A DNA stretch of 22,727 nucleotides. Source: Apostichopus leukothele (Eukaryota > Echinodermata > Holothuroidea > Aspidochirotida > Stichopodidae). The DNA lies in contig JAAAKB020000002.1 of the NCBI GenBank assembly GCA_010014835.2, positions 721,942-744,668 of the forward strand. Direction: 5' to 3'. Every line of letters begins with the position of its first letter. The first letter of the stretch is position 1. Positions 19,101-22,727 of this stretch are shown one piece after another. The position numbers and the translations under genes were made by a program. Below the pieces are notes generated by a model, which made no database searches, was not told the DNA's origin, and saw only the letters and a list, made by a program, of their open reading frames with translations.

Positions 19101-19528
19101 TTCTAAACTCTCTGTTCACTTCTGAAAGCTGATATGATAACTGAACTTGCACATCTTTGCTATAGACATTACCATCAAAGGCTATTAATTGTTCAAAGGC
19201 TGATTATCATCAATGGGATGATAAGACAAATACAGTAAATAGGTTCAGACAAGTCTTAATTCAGTATTTCTAGGTCTACAGCCTGGCTAGCCCTTTTTAG
19301 GAATACATCCTGTGTTTTGTCAGTCGTTCAATTGTCAAATTTAACTGGTGGTACTTTTTAGTACCCCTGTCATGAAAGTGTTCCAAAAGACTCACTGTTT
19401 CCGTCTTCATTTCGCCGTTGCACTTCCCGTCTGCCTGCAGCTGGGTTTTGTTGCTGGTCTGCTTTCCCCCTGGACCATTCACCCCCTTGTTGCCAGCAAC
19501 AGGGGCTGGCTCTAAAGAGGTCAATGAC
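298..19528 (-). CDS. BRD2/3/4-like: BET double-bromodomain protein gene (BRD2/3/4/T and fs(1)h ortholog), visible coding span
   Basis: BET proteins bind acetylated histone tails through two tandem bromodomains and recruit transcription machinery (P-TEFb, and chromatin factors through the ET domain) in the nucleus. I joined sixteen exons by GT/AG sites and matching phases. Counting one copy of the duplicated exon and assuming a split start codon, the order is: N-tail 1-70, bromodomain 1 about 71-180, acidic/Pro linker 209-296, basic [17 protein letters not shown] motif about 318-334, bromodomain 2 about 350-475, Ser/acidic cluster about 505-525, Lys/Glu-rich region 537-645, ET domain about 660-740, Lys-rich coiled-coil-like segment 745-788, Ser/Asp-rich segment about 790-835, Lys-rich tail to 863, and a final 68 residues in the simplest frame. 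That is about 931 residues, longer than a short BET isoform and shorter than BRD4-long. Both bromodomains keep WPF and the binding Asn (NCYxYN). The 5' start and the long-isoform 3' end probably lie outside the window. I cannot assign it to one vertebrate paralog; invertebrates usually have a single BET gene. Confidence 0.97.
505..1877 (-). other. Intron, 1373 nt
   Basis: The stretch is AT-rich with no convincing conserved exon. It contains an exon-like 47-nt segment (853-899) with good splice signals, but its phases do not help the gene model. Confidence 0.7.
1878..1960 (-). CDS. BRD2/3/4-like: BET exon: Lys-rich segment after the SEED block
   Basis: This is an 83-nt exon entered in phase 1 (G|AG) and left in phase 0 (acceptor ttcctcacag, donor GTTAGG). 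It encodes [20 protein letters not shown] then AADISSIQ. It resembles the KSKKK stretch that follows the SEED block in BRD4. It sits alone beyond a 6.15-kb intron, which makes it a good candidate for alternative inclusion. Retaining the following intron adds VRK and a stop. Confidence 0.88.
2336..2395. repeat. AT-rich microsatellite
   Basis: Imperfect TATA/TATG/TACA alternation (atatgtatatatatacata and similar) over about 60 bp. Confidence 0.9.
2462..2494. repeat. 17-bp tandem duplication
   Basis: Two adjacent copies of tttaatatagttcaag(g), at 2462-2478 and 2479-2494. Confidence 0.9.
3205..3354. repeat. 75-bp tandem duplication, two copies
   Basis: Units at 3205-3279 and 3280-3354 both start atctacctta and share gtgagtccagcaggg, agcttgtgggtcactactca and catctcatgacat. 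They differ at roughly ten positions. No coding potential is seen. Confidence 0.93.
4435..4560. mobile_element. Possible non-autonomous DNA transposon fragment
   Basis: The sequence aaggtgaccgaccagacat is followed by recurrent tcccrgattt-like motifs (cccgatttctgg, agtcccaggattt, gtccctgatt, ccccggattt). From memory, short elements with a GGTGACCAGAC-type end and such internal repeats are common in animal genomes. I could not identify the other end or a target-site duplication. Confidence 0.3.
5285..5600. other. GC-richer island in the large intron, nature unknown
   Basis: This stretch is clearly richer in G+C than its surroundings. The plus strand has two overlapping 84-codon open frames. 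The minus strand has an open frame of about 70 codons (about 5604 down to a TAA at 5381-5383) with protein-like content such as [20 protein letters not shown]. No splice sites matching the gene's phases were found. It could be an old repeat or a relic of coding sequence; I do not recognise it. Confidence 0.4.
8111..8251 (-). CDS. BRD2/3/4-like: BET exon: Ser/Asp-rich SEED-type segment
   Basis: This is a 141-nt exon, phase 1 to 1 (acceptor tctttgtag, donor GTACTT). It begins [16 protein letters not shown] and ends in a Ser/Asp run finishing SSDSSDSES. This is the Ser-Glu-Asp-rich (SEED) block at which short BET isoforms usually end. Reading through the donor gives a few residues (SESGT) and a stop almost at once, so intron retention or a polyadenylation site here would yield a natural short isoform. 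Confidence 0.94.
8252..8899 (-). other. Intron, 648 nt
   Basis: AT-rich, with short T runs; nothing further recognised. Confidence 0.8.
8900..9031 (-). CDS. BRD2/3/4-like: BET exon: Lys-rich coiled-coil-like segment after ET
   Basis: This is a 132-nt exon, phase 1 to 1 (acceptor cgattgcag, donor GTAATT). It begins [20 protein letters not shown] then [13 protein letters not shown]. The LE.RL.DV.GQLG pattern is shared with fs(1)h (ELEKRLQDVTGQLG) but replaced in vertebrate BRD4, so the invertebrate form is retained. Confidence 0.95.
9032..9922 (-). other. Intron, 891 nt
   Basis: AT-rich, with no repeat or extra exon recognised. Confidence 0.8.
9923..10093 (-). CDS. BRD2/3/4-like: BET exon: ET domain, second part
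   Basis: This is a 171-nt exon, phase 1 to 1 (acceptor cccaccag, donor GTGAGC). It reads [20 protein letters not shown], then the acidic strand [20 protein letters not shown], then [16 protein letters not shown]. The IEIDFETL strand is the peptide-binding element of ET domains and is intact. Confidence 0.98.
10094..10542 (-). other. Intron within the ET domain, 449 nt
   Basis: It splits the ET domain at the Gly codon of NKLPG|DKLG. No other structure seen. Confidence 0.85.
10543..10667 (-). CDS. BRD2/3/4-like: BET exon: ET domain, first part
   Basis: This is a 125-nt exon. Entry completes AG|A (Arg) and exit is phase 1 (CCT G|GTAGGT). It reads [20 protein letters not shown] then [21 protein letters not shown]. 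The second part is the nearly invariant first helix of the extraterminal (ET) domain, which binds chromatin regulators such as NSD3 and JMJD6 in vertebrates. The acceptor has a tandem AG (ttcagag), but using the second AG would shift the frame. Confidence 0.97.
10668..11186 (-). other. Intron, 519 nt, with one interspersed repeat copy
   Basis: It contains a copy (about 10991-11120) of the repeat also found twice near the right end of the window. The rest is C/T-rich and unremarkable. Confidence 0.8.
10991..11120 (+). repeat. Interspersed repeat family, copy 1
   Basis: It starts atcgcatcgcaaaatgctat and continues with gtcaagttgctataaaagtg, caaatatgtata and an acatgaac motif. It aligns to 21448-21640 and 21682-21830 in the same orientation. 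Confidence 0.75.
11187..11515 (-). CDS. BRD2/3/4-like: BET exon: Lys/Glu-rich region (BID-like)
   Basis: This is a 329-nt exon entered in phase 0 and ending with two bases of a codon (acceptor ccccttacag, donor GTAAGC). It starts [20 protein letters not shown], matching the BET helix with the VHEQLA core, and the poly-Lys/Glu part corresponds to the basic residue-enriched interaction domain (BID) of BRD4. Long [10 protein letters not shown]-type repeats follow and it ends SEKPKPKKT. The repeated charged heptad-like pattern predicts a long single alpha-helix and is longer than I expect in vertebrate BETs. Confidence 0.95.
11516..12356 (-). other. Intron, 841 nt
   Basis: No repeat or additional exon recognised. 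Confidence 0.8.
12357..12578 (-). CDS. BRD2/3/4-like: BET exon: bromodomain 2 end and Ser/acidic phosphorylation cluster
   Basis: This is a 222-nt, 74-codon exon, phase 0 to 0 (acceptor ttttag, donor GTATGT). It begins [18 protein letters not shown], the end of bromodomain 2. It then carries [17 protein letters not shown], the casein-kinase-2-type cluster known as NPS in BRD4, followed by LRLEQLQDQ, which starts the conserved helix continued in the next exon. Confidence 0.96.
12579..12998 (-). other. Intron, 420 nt, with an internal direct repeat
   Basis: Most of it is a diverged two-copy direct repeat of about 150 bp (see 12744-12990). Confidence 0.8.
12744..12990. repeat. Diverged about 150-bp tandem repeat, two copies (second partial)
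   Basis: Units begin at about 12744 (ttttcattttgtgactgctc) and 12894 (ttttcatttttgactgctcc). Both continue through tccag, caccca/cccaccc and ccccttcac motifs. Confidence 0.7.
12999..13127 (-). CDS. BRD2/3/4-like: BET exon: bromodomain 2 alpha-B to alpha-C
   Basis: This is a 129-nt, 43-codon exon, phase 0 to 0 (acceptor atttacag, donor GTATGG). It begins [20 protein letters not shown] and ends with [13 protein letters not shown] then GMARKLQ. The binding Asn is present, and the His after PPD is the residue that separates BD2 from BD1 pockets in vertebrate BETs. Confidence 0.97.
13128..13904 (-). other. Intron, 777 nt, with a diverged direct repeat copy
   Basis: It carries a diverged copy (13523-13670) of the repeat present at 14244-14638 and 15526-15938. 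Confidence 0.8.
13523..13670 (+). repeat. Bromodomain 2 region direct repeat, diverged copy
   Basis: It shares gcatgttaccatggcatgaa, aatcttat, agatcctgggatt and tttttgattgggattaaagc with the two longer copies, but is truncated and clearly more diverged. Confidence 0.8.
13905..14006 (-). CDS. BRD2/3/4-like: BET exon: bromodomain 2 ZA loop and alpha-A
   Basis: This is a 102-nt, 34-codon exon, phase 0 to 0 (acceptor cttttaacag, donor GTGAGT). It reads [20 protein letters not shown] then [14 protein letters not shown], with the WPF shelf and pocket Tyr. Exon boundaries differ from bromodomain 1: the cut falls after GTVK, so the alternative-exon layout of bromodomain 1 has no counterpart here. 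Copies of a direct repeat lie on both sides of this exon. Confidence 0.97.
14007..15107 (-). other. Intron within bromodomain 2, 1101 nt
   Basis: It contains the repeat copy at 14244-14638. The remainder is AT-rich with nothing recognised. Confidence 0.8.
14244..14638 (+). repeat. Bromodomain 2 region direct repeat, copy 1
   Basis: This is about 395 bp, nearly identical (roughly 93-95 percent by eye) to 15526-15938. Shared blocks include tgtctcctctttcattgtac, gatgttagaatctgtcgcaa, gaataaagatcctgggatta and aagatgggcagcatagac/t. The high identity implies a recent duplication or gene conversion. Confidence 0.93.
15108..15374 (-). CDS. BRD2/3/4-like: BET exon: basic motif and start of bromodomain 2
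   Basis: This is a 267-nt, 89-codon exon, phase 0 to 0 (acceptor attttatag, donor GTAAGA). It begins [16 protein letters not shown], then carries the BET-specific basic motif [18 protein letters not shown]. The alpha-Z helix of bromodomain 2 follows ([20 protein letters not shown]), ending HS. KRGVKR-ADTTTP is also found in fs(1)h, supporting orthology across animals. Confidence 0.97.
15375..15982 (-). other. Intron, 608 nt, mostly repeat
   Basis: About two-thirds of it is the repeat copy at 15526-15938, which nearly reaches the 5' splice site of the linker exon. Confidence 0.85.
15526..15938 (+). repeat. Bromodomain 2 region direct repeat, copy 2
   Basis: Same orientation as 14244-14638. 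It carries a T-run and a short insertion (attttttttt..aaaaaagcc) near its right end. Confidence 0.93.
15983..16248 (-). CDS. BRD2/3/4-like: BET exon: acidic and proline-rich linker between bromodomains
   Basis: This is a 266-nt exon entered in phase 1 and left in phase 0 (acceptor ccatttcag, donor GTAAAA). It starts [20 protein letters not shown], followed by a Glu-rich run of nearly twenty acidic residues coded by mixed GAA/GAG triplets. A Pro/Val/Thr-rich stretch then ends SPPAPTPTK. Low-complexity linkers of this kind separate the two bromodomains in all BET proteins. The acidic run is unusual in purity and is a likely site of length variation. Confidence 0.93.
16140..16200 (-). repeat. 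Coding GAA/GAG triplet repeat (acidic run)
   Basis: A ttc/tcc/ctc triplet array on the plus strand codes the Glu-rich run of the inter-bromodomain linker on the minus strand. Confidence 0.9.
16249..16834 (-). other. Intron, 586 nt
   Basis: No repeat or exon recognised. Confidence 0.8.
16835..16985 (-). CDS. BRD2/3/4-like: BET exon: end of bromodomain 1 (alpha-C) and basic linker
   Basis: This is a 151-nt exon, entry phase 0, exit phase 1 (CCT A|GTGAGT). It begins [20 protein letters not shown], the alpha-C helix, in frame after the shared PGE ending of exons A and B. The gatekeeper position (BRD4 I146) is Val in both isoforms because it lies in this constant exon. It then runs [14 protein letters not shown] and a Lys/Arg-rich stretch (AKRGKKGKR) that could serve as a nuclear localisation signal. 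Confidence 0.96.
16986..17413 (-). other. Intron downstream of the alternative exon pair, 428 nt
   Basis: It joins exon B or exon A to the alpha-C exon. It is AT-rich with an A-run at 17328-17336. Splicing regulators of the alternative pair could lie here, but I recognise no defined element. Confidence 0.75.
17414..17560 (-). CDS. BRD2/3/4-like: BET bromodomain 1 alternative exon B (alpha-A to BC loop)
   Basis: This is a 147-nt, 49-codon exon, phase 0 to 0, with a strong acceptor (gtcttttttag) and donor GTGAGG. It begins [20 protein letters not shown] and ends [10 protein letters not shown]. The pocket Tyr and Asn are kept and there is no stop or frameshift, so it does not look like a dead copy. 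It differs from exon A at 15 positions, clustered in the alpha-A start (YQI to LDV), the AB loop (QNNFYH to ESIYYY) and the BC loop (S to N just after the binding Asn). That implies selection on both copies and altered surface or ligand preference, not loss of function. Confidence 0.95.
17561..17616 (-). other. 56-nt intron between the two alternative bromodomain 1 exons
   Basis: In gene orientation it runs from GTAAGC to a T-rich tract and TTTTAG, with plausible branch adenosines about 31-35 nt from the 5' splice site (in tcaattact). The other assigned introns are 357 nt or longer. A 5' splice site this close to the branch point is the known steric-interference arrangement that forbids joining neighbouring exons in alpha-tropomyosin. 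It therefore suggests mutually exclusive use of exons A and B. An alternative reading is an ordinary very short intron that splices normally. Confidence 0.8.
17617..17763 (-). CDS. BRD2/3/4-like: BET bromodomain 1 alternative exon A (alpha-A to BC loop)
   Basis: This is a 147-nt, 49-codon exon, phase 0 to 0, with acceptor catcaccag and donor GTAAGC. It begins [20 protein letters not shown] and ends [10 protein letters not shown]. It supplies the conserved Tyr (BRD4 Y97 equivalent), the HPMDLGTI turn and the acetyl-lysine-binding Asn (BRD4 N140 equivalent). It is the 5' member of a tandem pair with 17414-17560: 34 of 49 residues are identical, length and phases are the same, and only 56 nt lie between them. 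Inserting both in one mRNA keeps the frame but would repeat half a bromodomain, so use of one or the other is expected. Its start resembles vertebrate BD1 (DYYKIIK) more than copy B does. Confidence 0.95.
17764..18120 (-). other. Intron upstream of the alternative exon pair, 357 nt
   Basis: It joins the alpha-Z exon to exon A or exon B. No third copy of the alternative exon was found in it. Confidence 0.75.
18121..18309 (-). CDS. BRD2/3/4-like: BET exon: start of bromodomain 1 (alpha-Z helix and ZA loop)
   Basis: This is a 189-nt, 63-codon exon, phase 0 to 0, with acceptor ttttcag and donor GTAAGT. After a Gln/Pro/Lys-rich start comes the BET signature [19 protein letters not shown], then [19 protein letters not shown]. 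It contains the WPF shelf of the acetyl-lysine pocket and the Lys equivalent to human BRD4 K91. It stops exactly before the Asp-Tyr (BRD4 D96-Y97) that opens either of the two alternative downstream exons, so the pocket can be completed in two ways. Confidence 0.97.
18310..19395 (-). other. Intron, 1086 nt, containing a MITE-like element
   Basis: The element at 18669-18948 accounts for a quarter of it. The rest is unremarkable. Confidence 0.8.
18669..18948. mobile_element. MITE-like element with 30-bp terminal inverted repeats
   Basis: The left end 18669-18698 and the reverse complement of the right end 18919-18948 match at 26 of 30 positions, with a perfect inner core cgcgtactgacgaat. Both ends begin with TA, consistent with insertion at a TA as in Tc1/mariner-type elements. 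The 220-bp interior is AT-rich without a transposase frame, so this is a non-autonomous copy. Confidence 0.85.
19396..19528 (-). CDS. BRD2/3/4-like: BET exon: N-terminal tail
   Basis: This 133-nt exon has an acceptor after a T-rich tract (tttctttaag) and a GTGAGT donor. It starts with one base completing a codon and ends in phase 0. It reads [16 protein letters not shown] and continues Gly/Asn/Gln/Lys-rich to EMKTET, joining in frame to the next exon. Such a low-complexity leader before bromodomain 1 is usual in BET proteins. There is no methionine near its beginning, so translation must start upstream, or at the internal Met four codons before its end. If the previous exon ends in AT, the first G here completes ATG and the protein would begin [10 protein letters not shown]. 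Confidence 0.8.
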
Positions 19529-21447
19529 CTTAAAGAAAAAAAGACAAAACAAATCAAACCAATTATCTCAAGAAACCTTGTCAACTAGAAATGGTAATGT
19601 AGATATAGTCTGCTGATGTGAGAGATGACTGATAACGTCACATGAAATGAAGCATTCCTGTTGAAAAGTAGCAAAAATGAAGAACGAACTGCAGGTAGCA
19701 GATGCATATCGTTCCAGTATTAATAGGCAATGCTTTTCCCCTTTCAATAACAGTAAGAAATTAACAATTTGTGTCTGAATATGGAAAATGAAAACTCTTT
19801 ACAATTGCTACAATGAAGAGTTCAGTTTATGAAGAAGACTGATTGAGTGTGCTTGAATGTAACAACTTTCCTTTCCTATTTTGATATGTGGTATGAGTTT
19901 TCCTGGAAGAATACACACTACAATTCAAAATTGGCATGGAAAATATGCATGCTGAGCTTCAGCAGTTACGATAAAAATGATAATAATGATTTGAAAAAAA
20001 ATGAAAATAAAGTATGAAAATCAGTGTTGTTCACACACATTTCGCAGAATCGGTTTCTGCCCAAAATAACTTGTTAGAGCATTTGACAAACTACGTTCGT
20101 GAAAAGAAACTGGAGAAAACCATTTGGGGGGAAACTGTGCTTAAGGTATGGTACAACTATGCTGAAGTTTTTAAGCAATTAGCCGTAGCAAAGTGAGGGT
20201 ATTATTATACGTGATTGGGAATTTACCTTTTTGTCCCTTCTTTGACCTTTTGTACGGTTAGCTCATTGGCTATATGCTGACTATCTATGATGATGATCTG
20301 AATATGGTTTTTTACACACACAGTACAAGCAACAGGTACAAGGGCTAATATTGTGCAGAAAGAATGTTTACAGTTCAGGACTACCGGTAAGGATTACGAT
20401 AGCAGCCAGAATATCCTCAAGTTCGCTTGGGTTACCTGGGTCAGTATTTTAAACGTGTACTTTTTTTACCGGGTACTGAAGTTTCTTCGAAATACCTGGT
20501 ATTTTTGGTATATTGACATACTGATGTACCCAATGTGGGAACAGCTGAAAAATTCATTATCCTGTCCAAGCCATTACCAGCCAGTCTGGGAATTAATTTA
20601 AATTTCTCCAGTGCCGATACAGTTTATTTGAGGTAATGAAAGGATAAAAACAAATGTTTTCCTCTGAAATATCATATTTTGATGATATTCCCTTCCTACC
20701 TGATGTGGATAGCAGAGTGTTTGTGTGTAAATTTAGAATGAAATGAAAATTGGTAACTACTTTTTTCAAGTCTGAGAATGATTTTATCAAATCCATTTGT
20801 TTTCAATGACATACATGATGTATACGATACTGTTAGCCTATCCAATTTCTTGGGATGACACATTATTCTACCCCATTTTTTTTCAAATTAAATTAGTTTC
20901 CCCATATTTATCAAAATCATATGTACTGAATATGGGGTGAATTGGCTAGGTGCCCTGAAAGCAGTCATCAATGTGTGAACGTACCATACCTACACAATAT
21001 CATGTTTTGATGGGTGGTTGATGTAGTTTCTACAGGTTTTACAACTAATCTATACATAGACAGGACTTCTTGGAGCATTAGCTTAACTTCACAGCAATGG
21101 GAAAAAAGACTGGCTGAGCAAGAGTATGATATTTCTGAACCATAGAAGTGCCCACTTTTTGTGTGAGAAACTTTGTTTGCGAACATATAGTAAACAAACT
21201 TGCAATGCCCAATAACTGAAATTTATGCAAAATACACCATATGAAATGCTTAAAGGAATTCTTCCAACTCTCTCAGTGGGGTATTGTACTGCTAGGCTTG
21301 CAGGGCCATAGAATAGCACACTTGCAGGTTCCAAACTTTTTCATGGATGACTTAAAATACCATTGGGATGATAACATTGCATGTAATAAACATTAAAAAG
21401 CAATTCCTCAATATTAGTACAGGTAATGTTCAGGGATAATTAAACCA

Positions 21448-21640
21448 CTATCACATCGCCAAATGCTATGCAAATTGTCAAATTTCTATGCAAGTCCAAA
21501 GATATATACACAGTATAGTGGTTTTTTACATGTGAACCATAGGCAATTTTGTTAATCACAAAATTTAGTGACCTTTAAAGCTGCTACACAAAATTTTAAA
21601 CACTAAATTATTCGCTGAACATATAAGTGCATCATTACAG
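21448..21640 (+). repeat. Interspersed repeat family, copy 2
   Basis: It starts ctatcacatcgccaaatgct, with gtcaaatttctatgcaagtc, acatgtgaacc, gctgctacacaaaa and ctaaattattc motifs shared with copy 3 about 234 bp further on. Confidence 0.85.
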
Positions 21641-21681
21641 TAAAAATCTTAGGCTTATGAATGCAGGGACAAATTTAGAGA

Positions 21682-21830
21682 GTATCACATAGCAAAATGC
21701 TATGCAAAATGGGCAAATTGCTATATAAGTGCTTAAATATGTAGAAATAAAAACCAAAATTTGAAGACTTCAGCGCTGCTACACAAAATGTGAACCCTAA
21801 ATTATTAACTGTTATGTCCAAAGTATAGTT
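21682..21830 (+). repeat. Interspersed repeat family, copy 3
   Basis: It starts gtatcacatagcaaaatgct, with caaattgctatataagtgct, gctgctacacaaaatgtgaa and ctaaattatt. It has an internal deletion relative to copy 2. Confidence 0.85.
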
Positions 21831-22536
21831 TGGTTTAAATTGAATATGAACACAGACCTGGCTGTCAAAGGATAAAAACATGTACCTGTTAGCAAATTTC
21901 TGGATGGTTCCCATCACTATACCATAACAAATATTACACCACCGATTACAAAGACCATGGTATGGTAAATTACATATTTGAGTAACATGTGATTTTGGAG
22001 TTGGAACTATGCCTAGAAGTAGCATGGTGGGCTCATAATTGACGCACTTAAGGATTTGTTTAACCATGACGATCAACGAAACTTCCAAATCACTCATATT
22101 TCGTTATTTGTAGTTCTTCAGAAATGTAATGATTTCAAAATATTTATTGTTCTGTGCCTACACAACATATAATTGAGCAGAATTTGACCACCAAATGTAT
22201 GCCGTGTCAAGTTCTTTCATACCCATAATTTGACACATTCGTTGATAAGCTAACTGTAGTGTAGGACTCAGTATACATCCATTAACTTTGGATTCTGTTT
22301 GCTATGCTGAGCCTCTACGCTCAGACATGTCAGGCCCCAGTGTAGTGGTATCATATTGAGGTAAGTTTAGTTTTTTATAGGGAGTAAGAGTAAAACTGGG
22401 GGAGGGTGTAAAAAGCTTAAAAAAAAACACAATTTGATCATCATGTACCTGAAATGGATTAAACTCTTCAAATATGTAACTCTGCTTGACTGCAAATAGT
22501 TTAGGCTGACGGCTGTATCGTTACTAGTAATATTTG

Positions 22537-22570
22537 AAGGTGCATCAATTACTAAGGTGCATCAATTATG
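22537..22570. repeat. 17-bp tandem duplication
   Basis: Two adjacent copies of aaggtgcatcaatta plus two variable bases. Confidence 0.85.
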
Positions 22571-22722
22571 AAGCCTTTACTATATAGTCAGTATTGCTAA
22601 TTTCGGAACACTGCCAATTTCGGACACCCCTAAGAAATGCACGATTTCACCATGACAACCTACAGGAAGAGCCAAATTTCACCAAAAAGTACGAAATGAC
22701 CCGTGTGCAAGTAAATACTTAC

Positions 22723-22727
22723 ATATT
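22723..22727 (-). CDS. BRD2/3/4-like: Possible end of exon 1 with split start codon
   Basis: In gene orientation the window begins AATAT followed by the strong donor consensus GTAAGT. Splicing to 19528 would join AT to G and make ATG TCA TTG, giving [10 protein letters not shown] as the N-terminus in the observed frame. Only five bases of the exon are visible, so this is an inference from phase and donor strength. Confidence 0.3.

Larger units (their letters stand above)
19529..22722 (-). other. Probable first intron, about 3.2 kb
   Basis: The acceptor at the left end is clear. The right end is inferred from the GTAAGT donor at 22717-22722. It holds two tandem copies of an interspersed repeat (21448-21640, 21682-21830) and a 17-bp duplication (22537-22570). 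No coding exon with BET-like content was found. Confidence 0.5.

Noticed and set aside
20014-20601. Plus-strand frames of 60 and 82 codons
   Set aside because: Short, no recognisable domain, AT-driven composition, and no splice context.
21675-22097. 140-codon open frame on the minus strand (begins MSDLEVSLIV)
   Set aside because: It overlaps an interspersed repeat, has Cys/Tyr/Phe-rich composition typical of AT-rich noncoding frames, and has no donor that would link it in phase to 19528.

Overview
This is an invertebrate animal genomic window. It is AT-rich and intron-rich, with GT..AG introns mostly 350-1100 bp long, and it carries old repeats and a MITE-like element. The phylum cannot be fixed from the sequence; a deuterostome (echinoderm-like) or a lophotrochozoan would both fit. 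I see one protein-coding gene, on the minus strand, filling almost the whole window. It is the BET-family double-bromodomain gene, orthologous to vertebrate BRD2/BRD3/BRD4/BRDT and Drosophila fs(1)h.

Sixteen phase-consistent exons can be placed from right to left. They are: N-terminal tail (19396-19528); start of bromodomain 1 (18121-18309); a 49-codon bromodomain 1 segment present TWICE (17617-17763 and 17414-17560); end of bromodomain 1 (16835-16985); acidic/proline-rich linker (15983-16248); basic motif and start of bromodomain 2 (15108-15374); rest of bromodomain 2 (13905-14006, 12999-13127, 12357-12578, the last also holding a Ser/acidic cluster); Lys/Glu-rich region (11187-11515); ET domain (10543-10667, 9923-10093); coiled-coil-like Lys-rich exon (8900-9031); Ser/Asp-rich SEED-type exon (8111-8251); Lys-rich exon (1878-1960); and a 3' exon (138-504) with two usable reading frames. 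About 930 residues are visible with one copy of the duplicated segment. The gene probably runs past both window edges.

The main discovery is the pair of tandem, equal-length (147 nt), same-phase (0/0) homologous exons. They encode the alpha-A to BC-loop part of bromodomain 1, including the acetyl-lysine-binding Asn. Only a 56-nt intron separates them, while every other intron assigned here is at least 357 nt. This is the architecture of mutually exclusive exons kept apart by steric hindrance. It predicts two BET proteins with differently tuned first bromodomains.

Other points: a possible start codon split by the first intron (AT at the right edge, G at 19528); a 3' exon that may be the branch point between short and long BET isoforms; a 280-bp MITE-like element with 30-bp terminal inverted repeats; three direct repeats around bromodomain 2 exons; and a separate interspersed repeat family in three copies. 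No RNA gene, CRISPR array or second convincing gene was seen.
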